NCBI RefSeq assembly: GCF_000003195.3
Contig: NC_012873.2
Span: 67,961,615 to 68,025,614, forward strand
Source: Sorghum bicolor
Taxonomy: Eukaryota > Streptophyta > Magnoliopsida > Poales > Poaceae
Length of the DNA: 64,000 nucleotides
Direction: 5' to 3'
Shown here piece after piece: positions 11,001 through 21,997 of the stretch. How positions within the stretch are numbered: position 1 is the first letter of the stretch; every line of letters starts with the position of its first letter. The notes under the pieces were generated by a model. The model did not search any database, was not told the origin of the DNA, and worked only from the letters and a program-made list of their open reading frames with translations. A program made the translations under genes and the position numbers.

Positions 11001-14000
11001 GTGTACTGTGAGAATGTGAGATACTGAGATGCACTACTTTTAAGTTTTCATGTTAAGATATTGTTTTAATATGTTGTTGCTTGCAATCTGCTGTTGTTTG
11101 AATATGTTGATGCCATTATGTTCGGTTATTGTGGTTAAAAACCGAAAACCAAATTTACAAACCGTAACTTATCGGTGCTTATTTGTTGGAAACCGAAATA
11201 TTTTTAACCGAACCGAACCGAATTTGCGGTTATAACCGAACGCCCAGGGTGACTTAGTTTTTTTTCCTCTGCTGAATGCACCTAGTATGTCTTGACTCTT
11301 GGGGCTTGTAAATTTTGTGGTACCAAACATACACATCATGGATATTTTTTTTGAATGAAGCAACATTATAGCATAATAGCAATATCATAACATATGCCTA
11401 ATTTTTTTTAAAAAAATTATGTGCCTAATTAATGACTAATTCATTACTTTGTGGTGCTCTTCATGTAACTTTGCTAGGCCGATGGCTGCATTTTGCAGTA
11501 ACAAAATTTGCAAACCTGTGCTTTCAGACAAAATTTATAGCAAAACCATTGTTTAATAGAGGATTCAGAACGGAGCATTAGATTTAGAGCATAGACAAAT
11601 CATAGAAGGCTGCTGTACACAATGTATTCTAGGAGTTCCTGAGTTTCTCAAGCTATCAGAACAAACAAAGTAAATCAGTCTAAGACACATCCAGAAACTC
11701 TGCAAGTGGATACATGTTGCACAGATGTGCCATGGTTTGATGTATAATCTGCGGATCTCCTCACACAAAACAGAAGTACAGAACGGCACCAAACAAAGGG
11801 CATCATAGATGGAGATGAGATCGACTTGTGCTGGAGAGTCCGTGCATGGAACTTGTCTGCCGTGGAAACTCATCTCTCCGCTCCGCTCCGAGATGGACGT
11901 GCGGCAGCACCGGAAGGGGATCGGGATATGGAGGATATTGACAGGCGGACTGGATTTGGGCTGGACACGATCTGCGCCGGAAGGGCCCAACAGAACCAAA
12001 TGAATAAAACTGAGATATGTGCAATTTATTAGGTGGTTTGCTTTGAGATATGTGCAATTTTTCGAAAAGAGGAGTACCGGAGCAGGTCTCTCTTGTAGCA
12101 ATCTAATTTGTTTTCATTGCTAGATGTCAGTGCTCCATCTGGTTCAGTATTCCCACATCTGAGGGTCATTATGTCTACCTAGCTAATGTGGTTCTCAGGG
12201 CCCATTACGTTTTCCCGACTTAAGGTGGTTGGTACTTCGTTGATGACTAAGTAATCAGCTAGCCACAAGTCATGCACGTTACACTTGAAGTTCAGTTGGT
12301 ATTGTCACTTAGGTTTGAATATCTAAAAATACTGGTGAATGTTTGGAACAATCACATGTTGGCCCTGTTCTGTTGTCAGGTAAAAGTGCGGACCTGGATC
12401 AACCAAAAAGATAAAATTGAGTTTGTTGGTGTTGGTGCTCGATTTGGCCCCAAGATAGAGTCAAAGGAAAAGCAATCCAACTGGACAAACTTGCTGTTAC
12501 CAGACACTTCTGATTGCTGCACCCCTCCAAAAGAGAAGGTTGACTTTCTGGAAATAATAATTTAGCTTTCTGTCTTTCTTTTACTGTTCTAACCATTGCT
12601 ACCTAGTGATTTCTTATTCCTTTGTTAGGTTGCTGGAGATATTTTGTTAGTAGAGAGAGGAAACTGTACGTTCACTACAAAGGCTAGGGTTGCTGAATCT
12701 GCTGGTGCTTCTGCGATTATAATCATCAATGATAAGCAGGGTATGCATTGTATATGAAATCCGTCATGGCTTTTTCTAAAGTTGTACCTACAATTCTCTC
12801 CCCGTATGGGTTATGGCCTGTGTTGGAGTACCTTGTAAGCAGCTGATGAGGTTAGGGGTGGGATTGGGATCACCTCAGTGATTTGGTAGTGCCAAGCATA
12901 TGCCTTCTTTGACCGCTGGAAGTTTTTTATTACTCTTGTCAGCCCCAGGCATTCGTAAGGCGTCGAGGCAAGGTGTGACCCCCCCCCCCCCCCCCTCCCT
13001 CCTGACAGCACCGCGCTTGTGAGGTGAGGCGACACCATACTGTCTAGAAGAAGAAAAATGACAGCAGAGGAGGATGGAAGAAAAAAGGAAAGGAAAAAGG
13101 CAATAAGGGGAAGGACAAAGGAGACTGGCCCAGCCCACCAAAGCAACCCATATCCTCCCATCCCATAGCATATTAGGCAGCCAGCCCCCCAGGCCATATC
13201 CCTCCTCTCCCGTAGGAGCACCACAATTCCAGCTCCCATACCAACCCTGCTTTCCTCGTTCTGCCAGCTATGTGCCTCTCCATCTCCATGTCACTTCCTT
13301 GGACCTAAAATGTATCACTGTCACCACTCCCTTTCTTTATCAGCCACCGCCATCAGTGACCAGAGGAATGTTTGCTCTCGCTACCAATGCTGGAGTTGCC
13401 AGGGATGTGTTGGCTGCTGCTGCTTGGTCTCCTGTTCTTCTTCCCTTCCTCTCCCCTCCTTTTCTCACTGGTTCTGCCAAGGTGATGTGGACACCCAGGA
13501 GGCCAGGACCTCATGAGCACTTTGTCACCTAGGTGACAACTTAAGAACACTGCTTTTTAATGTTTATCCCTCTTTTCTTTGAGGTCTGCAGTTATCTTTT
13601 GTAAGATTAATCCATATTCAGATTCAAGCATCTGTATTTTCATTCCCTGCTTTGAGTTACATGATACCGTCTTTACTGCAACCTCTGATTTTGATGTGGG
13701 AAGCACTCCCTTGTACACACTTCCAAACTGACCTACACCTATTGAATGCTTGGAAGTAAAGCCTTTGGTGGCATGAAATAAATCCTTGTAAGTGAACATG
13801 TAGACCTATTAAAAATTCTTTATTTTATAAGTTGTGATAACTTTTTTTGAGATTTCTTTGGTCCTTTTACTTCTGATCGGCTCATCTCTCAGCCTAAACC
13901 TAAATCATTGGGGCCTTTGCAGACACAACTTGTAATTTTGTTTGATTTGCTAGTTTTATCCATGTCAAGGACACTTGTTATTTATGATGTATGTAAACTC

Positions 14001-17000
14001 ATATAACATGTTAATGTATATGGATGAGCACTTCTGTGGGTTTGTCTTCTGAGTTCTAACATAGGATGTGAACACATATCGTGCATCCACTTGCAGAGTT
14101 ATACAAGATGGTATGTGAGACCAATGAAACAAATTTAGATATCGGCATACCCGCTGTTCTTCTGCCAAAAGATGCAGGCTCTTCTTTAGAAAGGTCTCTC
14201 TCAAGTGGTGAAGGTAAATTGTTTGTCTTCAGTTCCATGCTTTGTGTCATCCCTGTGAATACATGGGTGCCTATGTTTGTTTAACTTTTCATTTTTTTTG
14301 GGTAACTTGAGAATTGGAAGGTTATTTTACAAGATACTCCTTCCGTCCTGTAATACAGGGCATTCTAGCATTCAAAAATTATCCTCAAACATAATGCATT
14401 CTAGAGAACAAAAACCAATTTTCATTAAATACTTTCCATCTATTAACCATTCACCATCAATCATGTTGATGATAGCGTCTGATTAGGAAATAAAATGAGC
14501 ATAAATGTGTCTTTTATGTACTCTCTTAATTTGTCCTAAAATTCCTAGAATGCACTGTGTATTACAGGACAGAGGGAGTAGCTAACAGGCTACGTTTTTC
14601 TTTTTTTTGTCAGTCTTAGTGGAGTTGTACTCTCCAGATCGTCCTCTGGTTGATACTGCAGAGGTGTTTCTATGGCTTATGGCAGTTGGTACCATTCTTT
14701 GTGCATCATACTGGTCAGCATGGAGCGCCCGAGAAGCTGATATTGAACAAGAGAAGCTTCTGAAGGTTCTAACTTCTAAACCCCAAATCTTGTTTGATTT
14801 CTTATTGCTAGTTTTGCAAACTTGAGAAGTGGGACTGACAGGTACAATACTTGTATAGGATGGTCATGAAGTACCACCAAACTTTGAGGCTGGAGGTTCT
14901 AGTGGTATGGTAGAAATCAACATGGTATCGGCAATATTGTTTGTGGTGATTGCATCATGCTTCTTGATAACACTCTACAAGAAGATGTCTCATTGGTTTG
15001 TGGAGCTTCTGGTGGTTATCTTTTGCATAGGTGGTGTAGAGGTGTGTACCATTTCATTTTTCTTTCTGGCATTGCATCTGTCTGAACTTTGCTTCTGTGC
15101 TTCCAAAAACTAAATCACCCAAATGGCCAAATCCCGATGTGCTTTGATAACATGCTTTCACTTTTGAGAGAACACCGAGGCACTTTCATCTTTATCTGTA
15201 ATTCATTGTTTTTGGACATGTAAGAATTCCGCAAATTGACCAAACAACTTTATGTTAGTTTTGGAATGACCAAGTGTCCAAGTGTGATGGTGTGTGGGTG
15301 TATCAATGTCTCGATGAGATAACAATATGAATGAATTATTATTGCTTCGGCTGATTGTTACTCATAATAGTGTATTGCCTTCCATTTCTTGAGCTCCTGT
15401 GATGTTTTTTCCTCTTCGTGAAGGGTCTGCAAACATGCTTGGTGGGTTTACTGTCGATGTCAAGGTATGCTCTGTAAATTTTGTTATTTTTTCTGACTCA
15501 AGATGAATATTAGACATTTCTTAGCTCCCTTTTATATCAGGTTTTACAGCTATGTGTATTTTTCTTACTGTTACTGAGTAGAAGTCATGGGATCTTTCAG
15601 GTGGTTTAAACCTGCTGCAGGATCGTTTGTGAAAGTGCCATTTTTTGGAGCTGTTTCATACCTTACATTGGCAGTTTGTCCGTTTTGCATAGTATTTGCT
15701 GTTCTGTGGGGTGTTTACCGTCGGTTGTCCTTTGCTTGGATTGGGCAAGATATTCTTGTGAGTGTCGTTTTATTTTCAATGCCTTTTGTTGAGATTAATC
15801 TGCAATCACTAATATCTTGTTTGGTGGCCTTTAGGGTATTACCTTGATCGTTACAGTCATCCAAATTGTTAGAATACCTAACCTCAAGGTGATTATTCCT
15901 CTTAGTGTATGCTTTCCATTCAGTTAAGCGATTGGTACTGACACCTGTTATTACCTGTTAACTGTCAGGTGGGTTCAGCCCTCCTGAGTTGTGCCTTCTT
16001 ATATGACATCTTCTGGGTTTTTATCTCCAAGATGATATTCCATGAAAGTGTGATGATTGTGGTATGTATGAATGACTATTGTGATGTTTGCTATGCTGTC
16101 TGCCAGACATCTAGTTTCTTCTTCTATGGTTTGCTAGATATCTAGCTATGCATGTGGTCTGCTCGCAGGTTGCACGTGGTGATAAGACTGATGAGGATGG
16201 TGTACCCATGCTGTTAAAGATTCCTCGGATGTTTGATCCATGGGGCGGATACAGCATCATAGGCTTTGGTGATATCCTTCTTCCTGGGCTGTTGGTTGCT
16301 TTTGCATTAAGGTGATGCTAATTTCAGAAGTTGAGGCTGGATAATAGTAATCAACTTTCTTCAGATTTACTATAATAAGTACTTATCTGTCATTAGTTAT
16401 GACATACCTTTTATCCCTCTCTCTTTAGGTATGATTGGGCTGCCAAGAAGACCTTGCAATCTGGCTACTTTTTGTGGTCAATGGTGGCATATGGTTCCGG
16501 TAATATATCAGTACTTCCCTTTCAGATTTTAAGTTCATCTTGAATTGAAAAGCCATGTCAGATGGATGGATGAATGCAAGCAATGCTGATAGAGGTGTTT
16601 CTGAGTGATGCATTTTGTGTACAAGCACCTGAAACTGCTATGCTTGATAGCACATTTCTTCGTTTGACCTTTTTGGCACATGGTTGCATCTTAACAATCT
16701 ATGTCTTGCAAATAGGATCACACAATTCCCCGCTGCTCACAGTTGCTGGTTACCGCACCTTCTACTTTCTGAATTTTGTGTTAACATAAGTGCTATCTAA
16801 CTCCAATGGCTTCCTGTGCATAAATGAATGCTGGAAGAAAGAAAAAGTTTGTCTTGCATCATTGCAATATGTTCTGTTGAATGTTGATGCGTCGGATACA
16901 TACACCTACATCATATTACCAAACCCACCTTGATTTGACTTAGAGTTCAGTTGTGTGAATTTGATATCATGAATCAACAATGGTATGGAGGAAATTGTGC

Positions 17001-17520
17001 ACATGCCTTTGACCATGTGTGGTGTAGAATATTGGCTTCTGTTTTGTGTGGACTCATTAAAATGACTATATCCCATATGTGGTTATGAATGTTAGCCAAA
17101 GTCTTGCGCGCATATTGTCTTTGATGCCGTTTCACCACCATATTGTCCTTGACTTATATACCGTGCTGTTGTTGCCCTTCTTATAGGTCTCCTAATTACA
17201 TACGTCGCCTTGAACCTTATGGATGGCCATGGCCAGCCTGCTCTCCTTTACATTGTGCCTTTCACGATTGGTAAGTGATGCCCTGCCCCCTGATCAATGT
17301 AGAAGTGTATTTCATGCCATGTCTTCTGGATAGGCTCATTTTTGTTTTGTTTTAACAAATTACCCAATTTATATATGCAGGCACCTTCCTAGCACTAGGC
17401 ATGAAGAGAGGTGAGCTCAGAAACCTGTGGACGAAAGGGCAGCCAGAGAGAGTGTGCACGCACATGCACACACACCCATCCCCGAAGGACTCGCCTGTTG
17501 CAGTCAGCTCGACGTCGTAA
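8066..17520 (+). CDS. Signal peptide peptidase-like intramembrane aspartyl protease (PA-domain type)
   Basis: Fourteen exons: 8066-8203, 12380-12538, 12629-12740, 14097-14213, 14614-14765, 14859-15041, 15424-15464, 15601-15757, 15835-15888, 15969-16061, 16169-16311, 16429-16499, 17187-17270, 17381-17520. The joined frame is 547 aa. The N-terminus is a hydrophobic signal peptide ([16 protein letters not shown]). A lumenal protease-associated domain follows (exons 2-4, with [17 protein letters not shown]), then a membrane core. Family hallmarks are all present: LYDIFWVF (YD motif, exon 10), GFGDILLPG (GxGD motif, exon 11) and QPALLYIVP (PAL motif, exon 13). These proteases cut type II transmembrane segments, and the PA-domain members act in endosomal or vacuolar membranes (family knowledge). 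The first intron is 4.2 kb because of transposon insertions. It corresponds to the rice SPPL2-5 group; which member was not resolved. Confidence 0.95.
8855..9527. mobile_element. Non-autonomous DNA transposon in SPPL intron 1
   Basis: Termini are inverted repeats: the left reads GCATCTCCACCAGTTTGCCAAA, and the right is the inverse of GCATCTCCAACAATTTGCCA. Subterminal copies of 'ttggcaagttgctaaaa' appear near both ends (8901 and 9414). About 670 bp with no recognisable transposase. The superfamily could not be fixed because no clear target duplication was seen. Confidence 0.6.
9976..10500. mobile_element. hAT-like non-autonomous element rich in ACCCGAA/TTCGGGT motifs
   Basis: Perfect 11 bp terminal inverted repeats (TAAGCCTGGGC at 9976-9986 and GCCCAGGCTTA at 10490-10500) are flanked by an exact 8 bp duplication AGGTGGAC (9968-9975 and 10501-10508), the hAT signature. 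Both halves are packed with TTCGGGT/ACCCGAA-type motifs in opposing orientation, so the element can fold into a long imperfect hairpin. It is nested in the 9552-12090 element. Confidence 0.85.
10757..11251. mobile_element. Non-autonomous DNA transposon rich in AACCGAA/TTCGGTT motifs
   Basis: The 10 bp inverted termini CACCCTGGGC (10757-10766) and GCCCAGGGTG (11242-11251) are flanked by an exact 10 bp duplication ACTTAGTTTT (10747-10756 and 11252-11261). Each end contains arrays of AACCGAA or its complement in opposing orientation. The duplication length suggests a Mutator-type or extended hAT insertion. The CTGGGC core of the terminus is shared with the neighbour at 9976-10500. Confidence 0.85.
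12979..12995 (+). repeat. 17 bp poly-C tract in SPPL intron 3
   Basis: An uninterrupted run of 17 cytosines within a non-coding stretch of SPPL intron 3. It is a likely length-variable site, and a likely place for sequencing error. Confidence 0.8.
13557..13799 (-). pseudogene. Lectin receptor-like kinase fragment, antisense in SPPL intron 3
   Basis: Reading the minus strand gives [14 protein letters not shown], then [12 protein letters not shown] and EVAVKTVS, which is the start of the kinase domain of L-type lectin receptor kinases: glycine loop and VAVK lysine. Similarity ends soon after, and the rest of the kinase and the lectin domain are absent. The usual GxGxFG loop reads GVGQFG. It is an inactive gene fragment, probably carried in by a transposon or retroposition. 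Confidence 0.75.
14335..14580. mobile_element. Stowaway-like MITE in SPPL intron 4
   Basis: The ends read TACTCCTTCCGTCCTGTAA and TTACAGGACAGAGGGAGTA, the grass Stowaway (Tc1/mariner) consensus with TA as target duplication. About 246 bp, non-coding. Confidence 0.8.
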
Positions 17521-18548
17521 ACAAGGCTGATTAACCTTACTTGATGTGGACTGGCCCTGGAGAACCCTCGTGTAAAAGAAGTTCCACAAATAATAGAGTG
17601 TGCCACGTAATGGGAGGAGTCTGCTAGTGATTTGTAATGAACCCTACATGTACATAGGAGAACTCTAGACCCGCCCCCCTGATCGTGATCCTCGTACGTT
17701 GTACAGTAGGTGGTGTATAGTATTAGTATGTAGTATAGTTTATGAGTGATGAGATGTGCTGCTATGACAGTGTATAAAAATGCGGGAAGGCAGGAGCTGG
17801 GTTATTTCCCAGCACTGCATCGTCTGGTCTCCTAGTAGTAGTAGTTTTATTTGTGTGGACATGTTACATGATCTTACAAGGCTGGGACACGTGGCAAGAG
17901 GCTGCTGGTTTTGTCGGTGAGATGATGTGACAGTCATTTGTCTCTCGTGACCAGTTACTTAGCTTGTTATTACTAGTATTATGTACCTGTATCTGTATGC
18001 ATATTATTAAATAATATGCACGAGACATGCAGTAACTTTTTTTCCCCTAATCTAACGAATGATTAGATGAATAGCTAGCCAAACTGGAGTGCGGCTGCCT
18101 TTACATGATTTCCAGAGTTGTTTTTGGTGCAGTATCGCAGCCAGGTGGGGTCGGGGGTGGCGCGGTGTGCGGCCAGCGATGAAGCAGCGGCTGCCGTCCG
18201 TCCCACTCCCACGCCATCGCTGTCCACGCCCTCCTCTTCTTCCTTGCTCTACTCTAGTCCTGGTTTGTTTTGGTCGGCTTCCTTCACTTGGTCGGCTTCC
18301 TTCACTTGTTGGTTAGTGCCCCTTGATATGATTCTCATGATCCACCTCTTTTAATTTTTTTTTTATTGCTGTTACCCTAGTGGGTCACGTTTAATTTCAC
18401 CCACCACTAGCTAGTCCGATTTGCCGTTATAATTATCCAAATAAAGCCAGTATAAATAAAAAGGGTTTAAAAGACGTTATAATCAATCCATACATGTGTG
18501 TCCATGTGTTCCTTAATTCACTCTTAGGGGCCGTCCTTTCCTTACTAA
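17521..18548. other. SPPL 3' region and spacer
   Basis: Probable SPPL 3' UTR up to roughly 17.8-18.0 kb (AATAAT and AATAATAT-like signals near 17589 and 18009). After that comes non-coding sequence including a 15 bp tandem duplication 'ggtcggcttccttcactt' around 18271-18308. No gene was recognised. Confidence 0.4.
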
Positions 18549-18754
18549 GGCTAGTCTCAATACATGTTTCATGAGAGTGTCATGCACATTAAATAGGGTG
18601 TCACATAAGAAAAATTGCTGACTTGGCAGCGTCATTAAATGAAGGAGTTTCATCAGATGAGAGAGGAGTTTTATCCCCATAAAACTCATGTGACTCGGTT
18701 ACCTAGTGTATAATCTTGGTAACTGTGCCGTGAAACTATACATTGAGATTGGCC
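18549..18754 (+). mobile_element. MITE (GGCTAGTCTCAAT family)
   Basis: The left end GGCTAGTCTCAATACATG and the inverted right end (GGCCAATCTCAATGTAT) form terminal repeats, preceded by TAA. A degenerate second copy in opposite orientation lies at 27970-28150, sharing 'gggtgtcacataag' and 'ataaaactcatgtg'. Confidence 0.7.
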
Positions 18755-19279
18755 AAGAGTAGTAGTAGTAGTAGTATCTGATGAATTATTATGTATTTGA
18801 GTTCTAATTGGTTTATTATCGTTTCTTTCACCATGACTCAGAACTCATAACTCATGCTTGTGTGCATGAGTTAGAATATCGCACGTCGTCTAACCACAAG
18901 ATGTGATACCAAAACATATTAGAGCATATGACGCAACATGTAAATTGCAAAGAAAATGCTGAGAACATGTTCGTGCGTCTATATGGCTGGAAACTATATA
19001 TATGTATGTATGTGATCAGATTGTTTATTTGTTTGAGATGTTTGTTAGTCCATATATACTTAGGGTGTGGTGGCTGGTTTGTGGCTATCATTGATCAAGG
19101 GATTATTAGCATACAAAATACTAGAGTAGTGACACAACTAGGGACAGCTAGATGAGCTCACAAAGGATAAAGCACCCCTAACTGACCACTTATCTGTCCG
19201 TGTCTACCAACTGGAGTGAAGGCCACAACTTTCCAGAGCTAAGCCACATAGTCACAGTCCACATTTAAATACATATATA
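18755..19279. other. Spacer without recognised feature
   Basis: AT-rich sequence with a short TAG-type microsatellite (agtagtagtagtagtagta near 18758-18775). No gene or complete transposon was identified. Confidence 0.4.
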
Positions 19280-19511
19280 GCCTTATTTAATTAGTTCCTA
19301 TCCACAAACTTTTCACCACATCCTATCAAATGTTTAGACACATGTATAGAGCATTAAATATAGATAAAAAAATAACTAATTGCACAGTTTACATGTATTT
19401 TACGAGACGAATTTTTTGAGTCTAGTTAGTCTTTGATGGACACTAATTGTTATACTTACAAATGTACTACAGTACCTAAATTTTTTTTCTTTTCATAAAC
19501 TAAACAAGGCC
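19280..19511 (+). mobile_element. Tourist-like MITE upstream of aquaporin gene
   Basis: Same family as 1437-1679: left 'gccttatttaattagttcc', interior 'aactaattgcacagttta' and 'ttgagtctagttagt', right 'ataaactaaacaaggcc'. It lies about 0.6 kb upstream of the PIP1 start. Confidence 0.7.
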
Positions 19512-19639
19512 TATTTGGTTTGGTTAAACCTAAGGCCCTACTAATCTAAAGTAGTATATATTTGTTAATTTCCTATTCTCTTATCAGCAGTGTGTGTTTA
19601 TACTGTGTAATTTTTTATTTTTATTTTTTCACTTTTGTC

Positions 19640-19712
19640 GAATTTGTCAGTCATTCAACAATATTTCTCTCTCACAAAGAATCAACGAACAATACTTTCA
19701 GCCAAACGATCA
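19640..19712 (+). repeat. Dispersed transposon-end repeat
   Basis: The phrase 'gaatttgtcagtcattcaac', followed by 'aatcaacgaacaatactttc' and 'agccaaacga', recurs at 26020-26127 and 36790-36895. It is the conserved end of a grass DNA transposon whose other end was not found here. Confidence 0.5.
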
Positions 19713-20004
19713 GGGGGCCTGCCATGCCACCTCCCACCTCTTGCGCTGATCGATGAGGCCACCGACCAAGACTAAACAAATCTAAGTGTCTCAGCAATAT
19801 AGGTCTGCACAATGAACTCTGCCAGCCACTAATTAAGAAAACCAACCAAAACCCTATCATCCTCATCATCCACCAGCACCCACTAATTGAGAAATTAGTG
19901 GCTTGGCAGCAAAAACAAACACCACTAATTAATTTAATTATGTGCAGGTATATAGCCGCGCGGCGTTTGATTAATTTCGTTACATTAGGTTGCCTGCCGC
20001 GCGC

Positions 20005-20013
20005 TATATATAA
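20005..20013 (+). promoter_or_regulatory. TATA box of the PIP1 gene
   Basis: TATATATAA lies 122 bases upstream of the aquaporin start codon, in a region that turns GC-poor to CT/AG-rich just downstream. This is the expected position for a core promoter with a leader of roughly 90 bases. Confidence 0.6.
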
Positions 20014-20134
20014 GAAGCTGTGGAAAGCCATCCCCTCGCCTCACACAGCCAGCAGCAGCAGGTAGCTAGCTAGGACGGCCATCTCACTCAGCTCAGCTCA
20101 TACAGCACACACCCAATAAGCAAGCAAGCAATCA

Positions 20135-21152
20135 ATGGAGGGTAAGGAGGAGGATGTTCGGCTTGGCGCCAACCGTTACTCGGAGCGTCAGCCCATCGGC
20201 ACGGCGGCGCAGGGCACGGAGGAGAATTCGAAGGACTACAAGGAACCCCCGGCGGCGCCTCTGTTTGAGGCTGAGGAGCTGACGTCGTGGTCCTTGTACC
20301 GCGCCGGGATCGCCGAGTTCGTGGCCACCTTCCTCTTCCTCTACATCAGCATCCTGACGGTGATGGGGGTGAGCAAGTCGGGCAGCAAGTGCGGCACCGT
20401 GGGCATCCAGGGCATCGCCTGGTCCTTCGGCGGCATGATCTTCGCGCTGGTGTACTGCACGGCGGGCATCTCCGGCGGCCACATCAACCCGGCCGTCACC
20501 TTCGGGCTCTTGCTGGCGCGGAAGCTGTCGCTCACCCGGGCGCTCTTGTACATGGTGATGCAGTGCCTGGGCGCCATCTGCGGCGCCGGCGTCGTCAAGG
20601 GCTTCCAGCAGACGCTGTACATGGGCGCCGGCGGAGGCGCCAACTCCGTCAACCCCGGGTACACCAAGGGCGACGGCCTGGGCGCCGAGATCGTCGGCAC
20701 GTTCGTGCTCGTCTACACCGTCTTCTCCGCCACCGACGCCAAGCGAAGCGCGCGTGACTCGCATGTCCCCATCCTCGCGCCGCTCCCCATCGGTTTCGCC
20801 GTCTTCCTCGTCCACCTCGCAACCATCCCCATCACCGGCACAGGCATCAACCCAGCACGCAGCCTCGGCGCCGCCATCGTCTACAACAGGTCCAACGCAT
20901 GGAACGACCACGTGAGTAGCAGCTTATTAGTCGTAGTACTACATTACTAGTATTGATTATTAATAATTAAATCCATCATCATATCATTGCGCATTTAGTT
21001 TGCATTCCATCTCAATTAATTAATTAATCTGTTATTAATTAATTGACTGCATGCAGTGGATCTTCTGGGTTGGCCCCTTCATCGGCGCCGCTCTCGCCGC
21101 CATCTACCACGTGGTCATTATCAGGGCCATCCCCTTCAAGAGCCGCGACTAA
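20135..21152 (+). CDS. PIP1: PIP1-type plasma membrane aquaporin
   Basis: Two exons (20135-20911 and 21057-21152, GT-AG) encode 290 aa. The long N-terminus beginning [20 protein letters not shown] and the short C-terminus ending PFKSRD mark subgroup PIP1 rather than PIP2. Both pore motifs are intact: [12 protein letters not shown] and [13 protein letters not shown]. Six hydrophobic helices are expected; the protein forms water or small-solute channels in the plasma membrane, usually as heterotetramers with PIP2 (family knowledge). Length matches the family. Position between an SPPL gene and the methyltransferase gene suggests correspondence to rice PIP1;3 (RWC3), which is an inference from remembered gene order. 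Codon use is very GC-rich at third positions, usual for grass aquaporins. Confidence 0.96.
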
Positions 21153-21988
21153 TTAGCATACATGCAATGCAAGAGATCAGGCTCCAATATAATCAAGTCT
21201 TGTTAATTATATGTGCTAGTGCTGCGTGCTCGCTCCTTCTTCGCTGTCGTCTCATCGATCTACCTATGTTCGTGTGAGCTAGCTACGTACTAGCTAGTGT
21301 GTGATATGATGCCAATAAGGCCGCCCGGTGTTTCTTGATTATTGCGCCTTCCCATGCATCTGCAGTGTGCAATGCACTTGTGAGTTGTGTTTAGTTTTCT
21401 CACTTGGAGTTTGGTGAAGTAAACTAAGCATGCATGCATATGTAAATTTATCGCCTAGCTAGCTATTTCCCTCCTTCTATATGTATGCTTTGCGCAACAT
21501 ATATAGACACAGTCTCGATCTTCATCAACTCAAATTCAAGTGTATGACAATAATAAAAAGGAAGAAGAAGACTCCCTGTTTATGGTGTTGCACCGATTTC
21601 ACGTGTTCCAATGTTGCTATATATGCATGTAATAAGGGCTGTTTTGTTGGCTCCATGGATTTATTATTAGTCACCTCGCCTGGTTTAGCAAGGTTAGCCT
21701 TGCCAATGTAGATGAGCCAAATTAGCTCTCCCAAGCTTGCTTGCGGCATGGAAAATGAGGCAAGCGGCCTGCCTCAGTCCTGAAATATACTAAAATACTC
21801 TAGGGCCGAAATTCTATGACAAATTATTGAGTAAGCCAAATGATGTGTGTAGCCCTCACCTAACTATAGAGAAATCTTGTGCTTATCATGTTTTGAGTCG
21901 TCTAGTGGTCAACACATATAGTAGGTACACATATGGTTGGTGTTTTTGGGAGAGTTAATTTACCTAGAATACCTTATGATTTAGGATA
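21153..21988. other. PIP1 3' region and spacer
   Basis: Probable 3' UTR of the aquaporin, with an AATAAAA-type signal near 21550, followed by AT-rich spacer. No further gene was seen. Confidence 0.4.
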
Positions 21989-21997
21989 AATTTTGAA

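Larger units (their letters stand above)
9552..12090. mobile_element. MULE-like element with two nested insertions in SPPL intron 1
   Basis: Left end from 9552 (GAGAATTGCTCCGGTACTCC) and the inverted right end (inner part GGAGTACCGGAGCAGGTCTC) form terminal repeats of at least 45 bp, both including the phrase 'atctcaaagca'. The same terminal family bounds the 931 bp element at 21998-22928, which has a clean 9 bp target duplication as in Mutator-like elements. No target duplication is evident here. The interior holds an unassigned 178-codon open frame on minus (11565-12101) and two younger transposons (9976-10500 and 10757-11251). Confidence 0.65.

Noticed and set aside
11565..12101. 178-codon minus frame in the MULE-like element
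   Set aside because: No transposase or other family resemblance; includes terminal repeat sequence, so not called as a gene.
20132..20911. 259-codon minus frame opposite the aquaporin
   Set aside because: Shadow of a GC3-rich gene; the plus strand has both NPA motifs and the correct family length.
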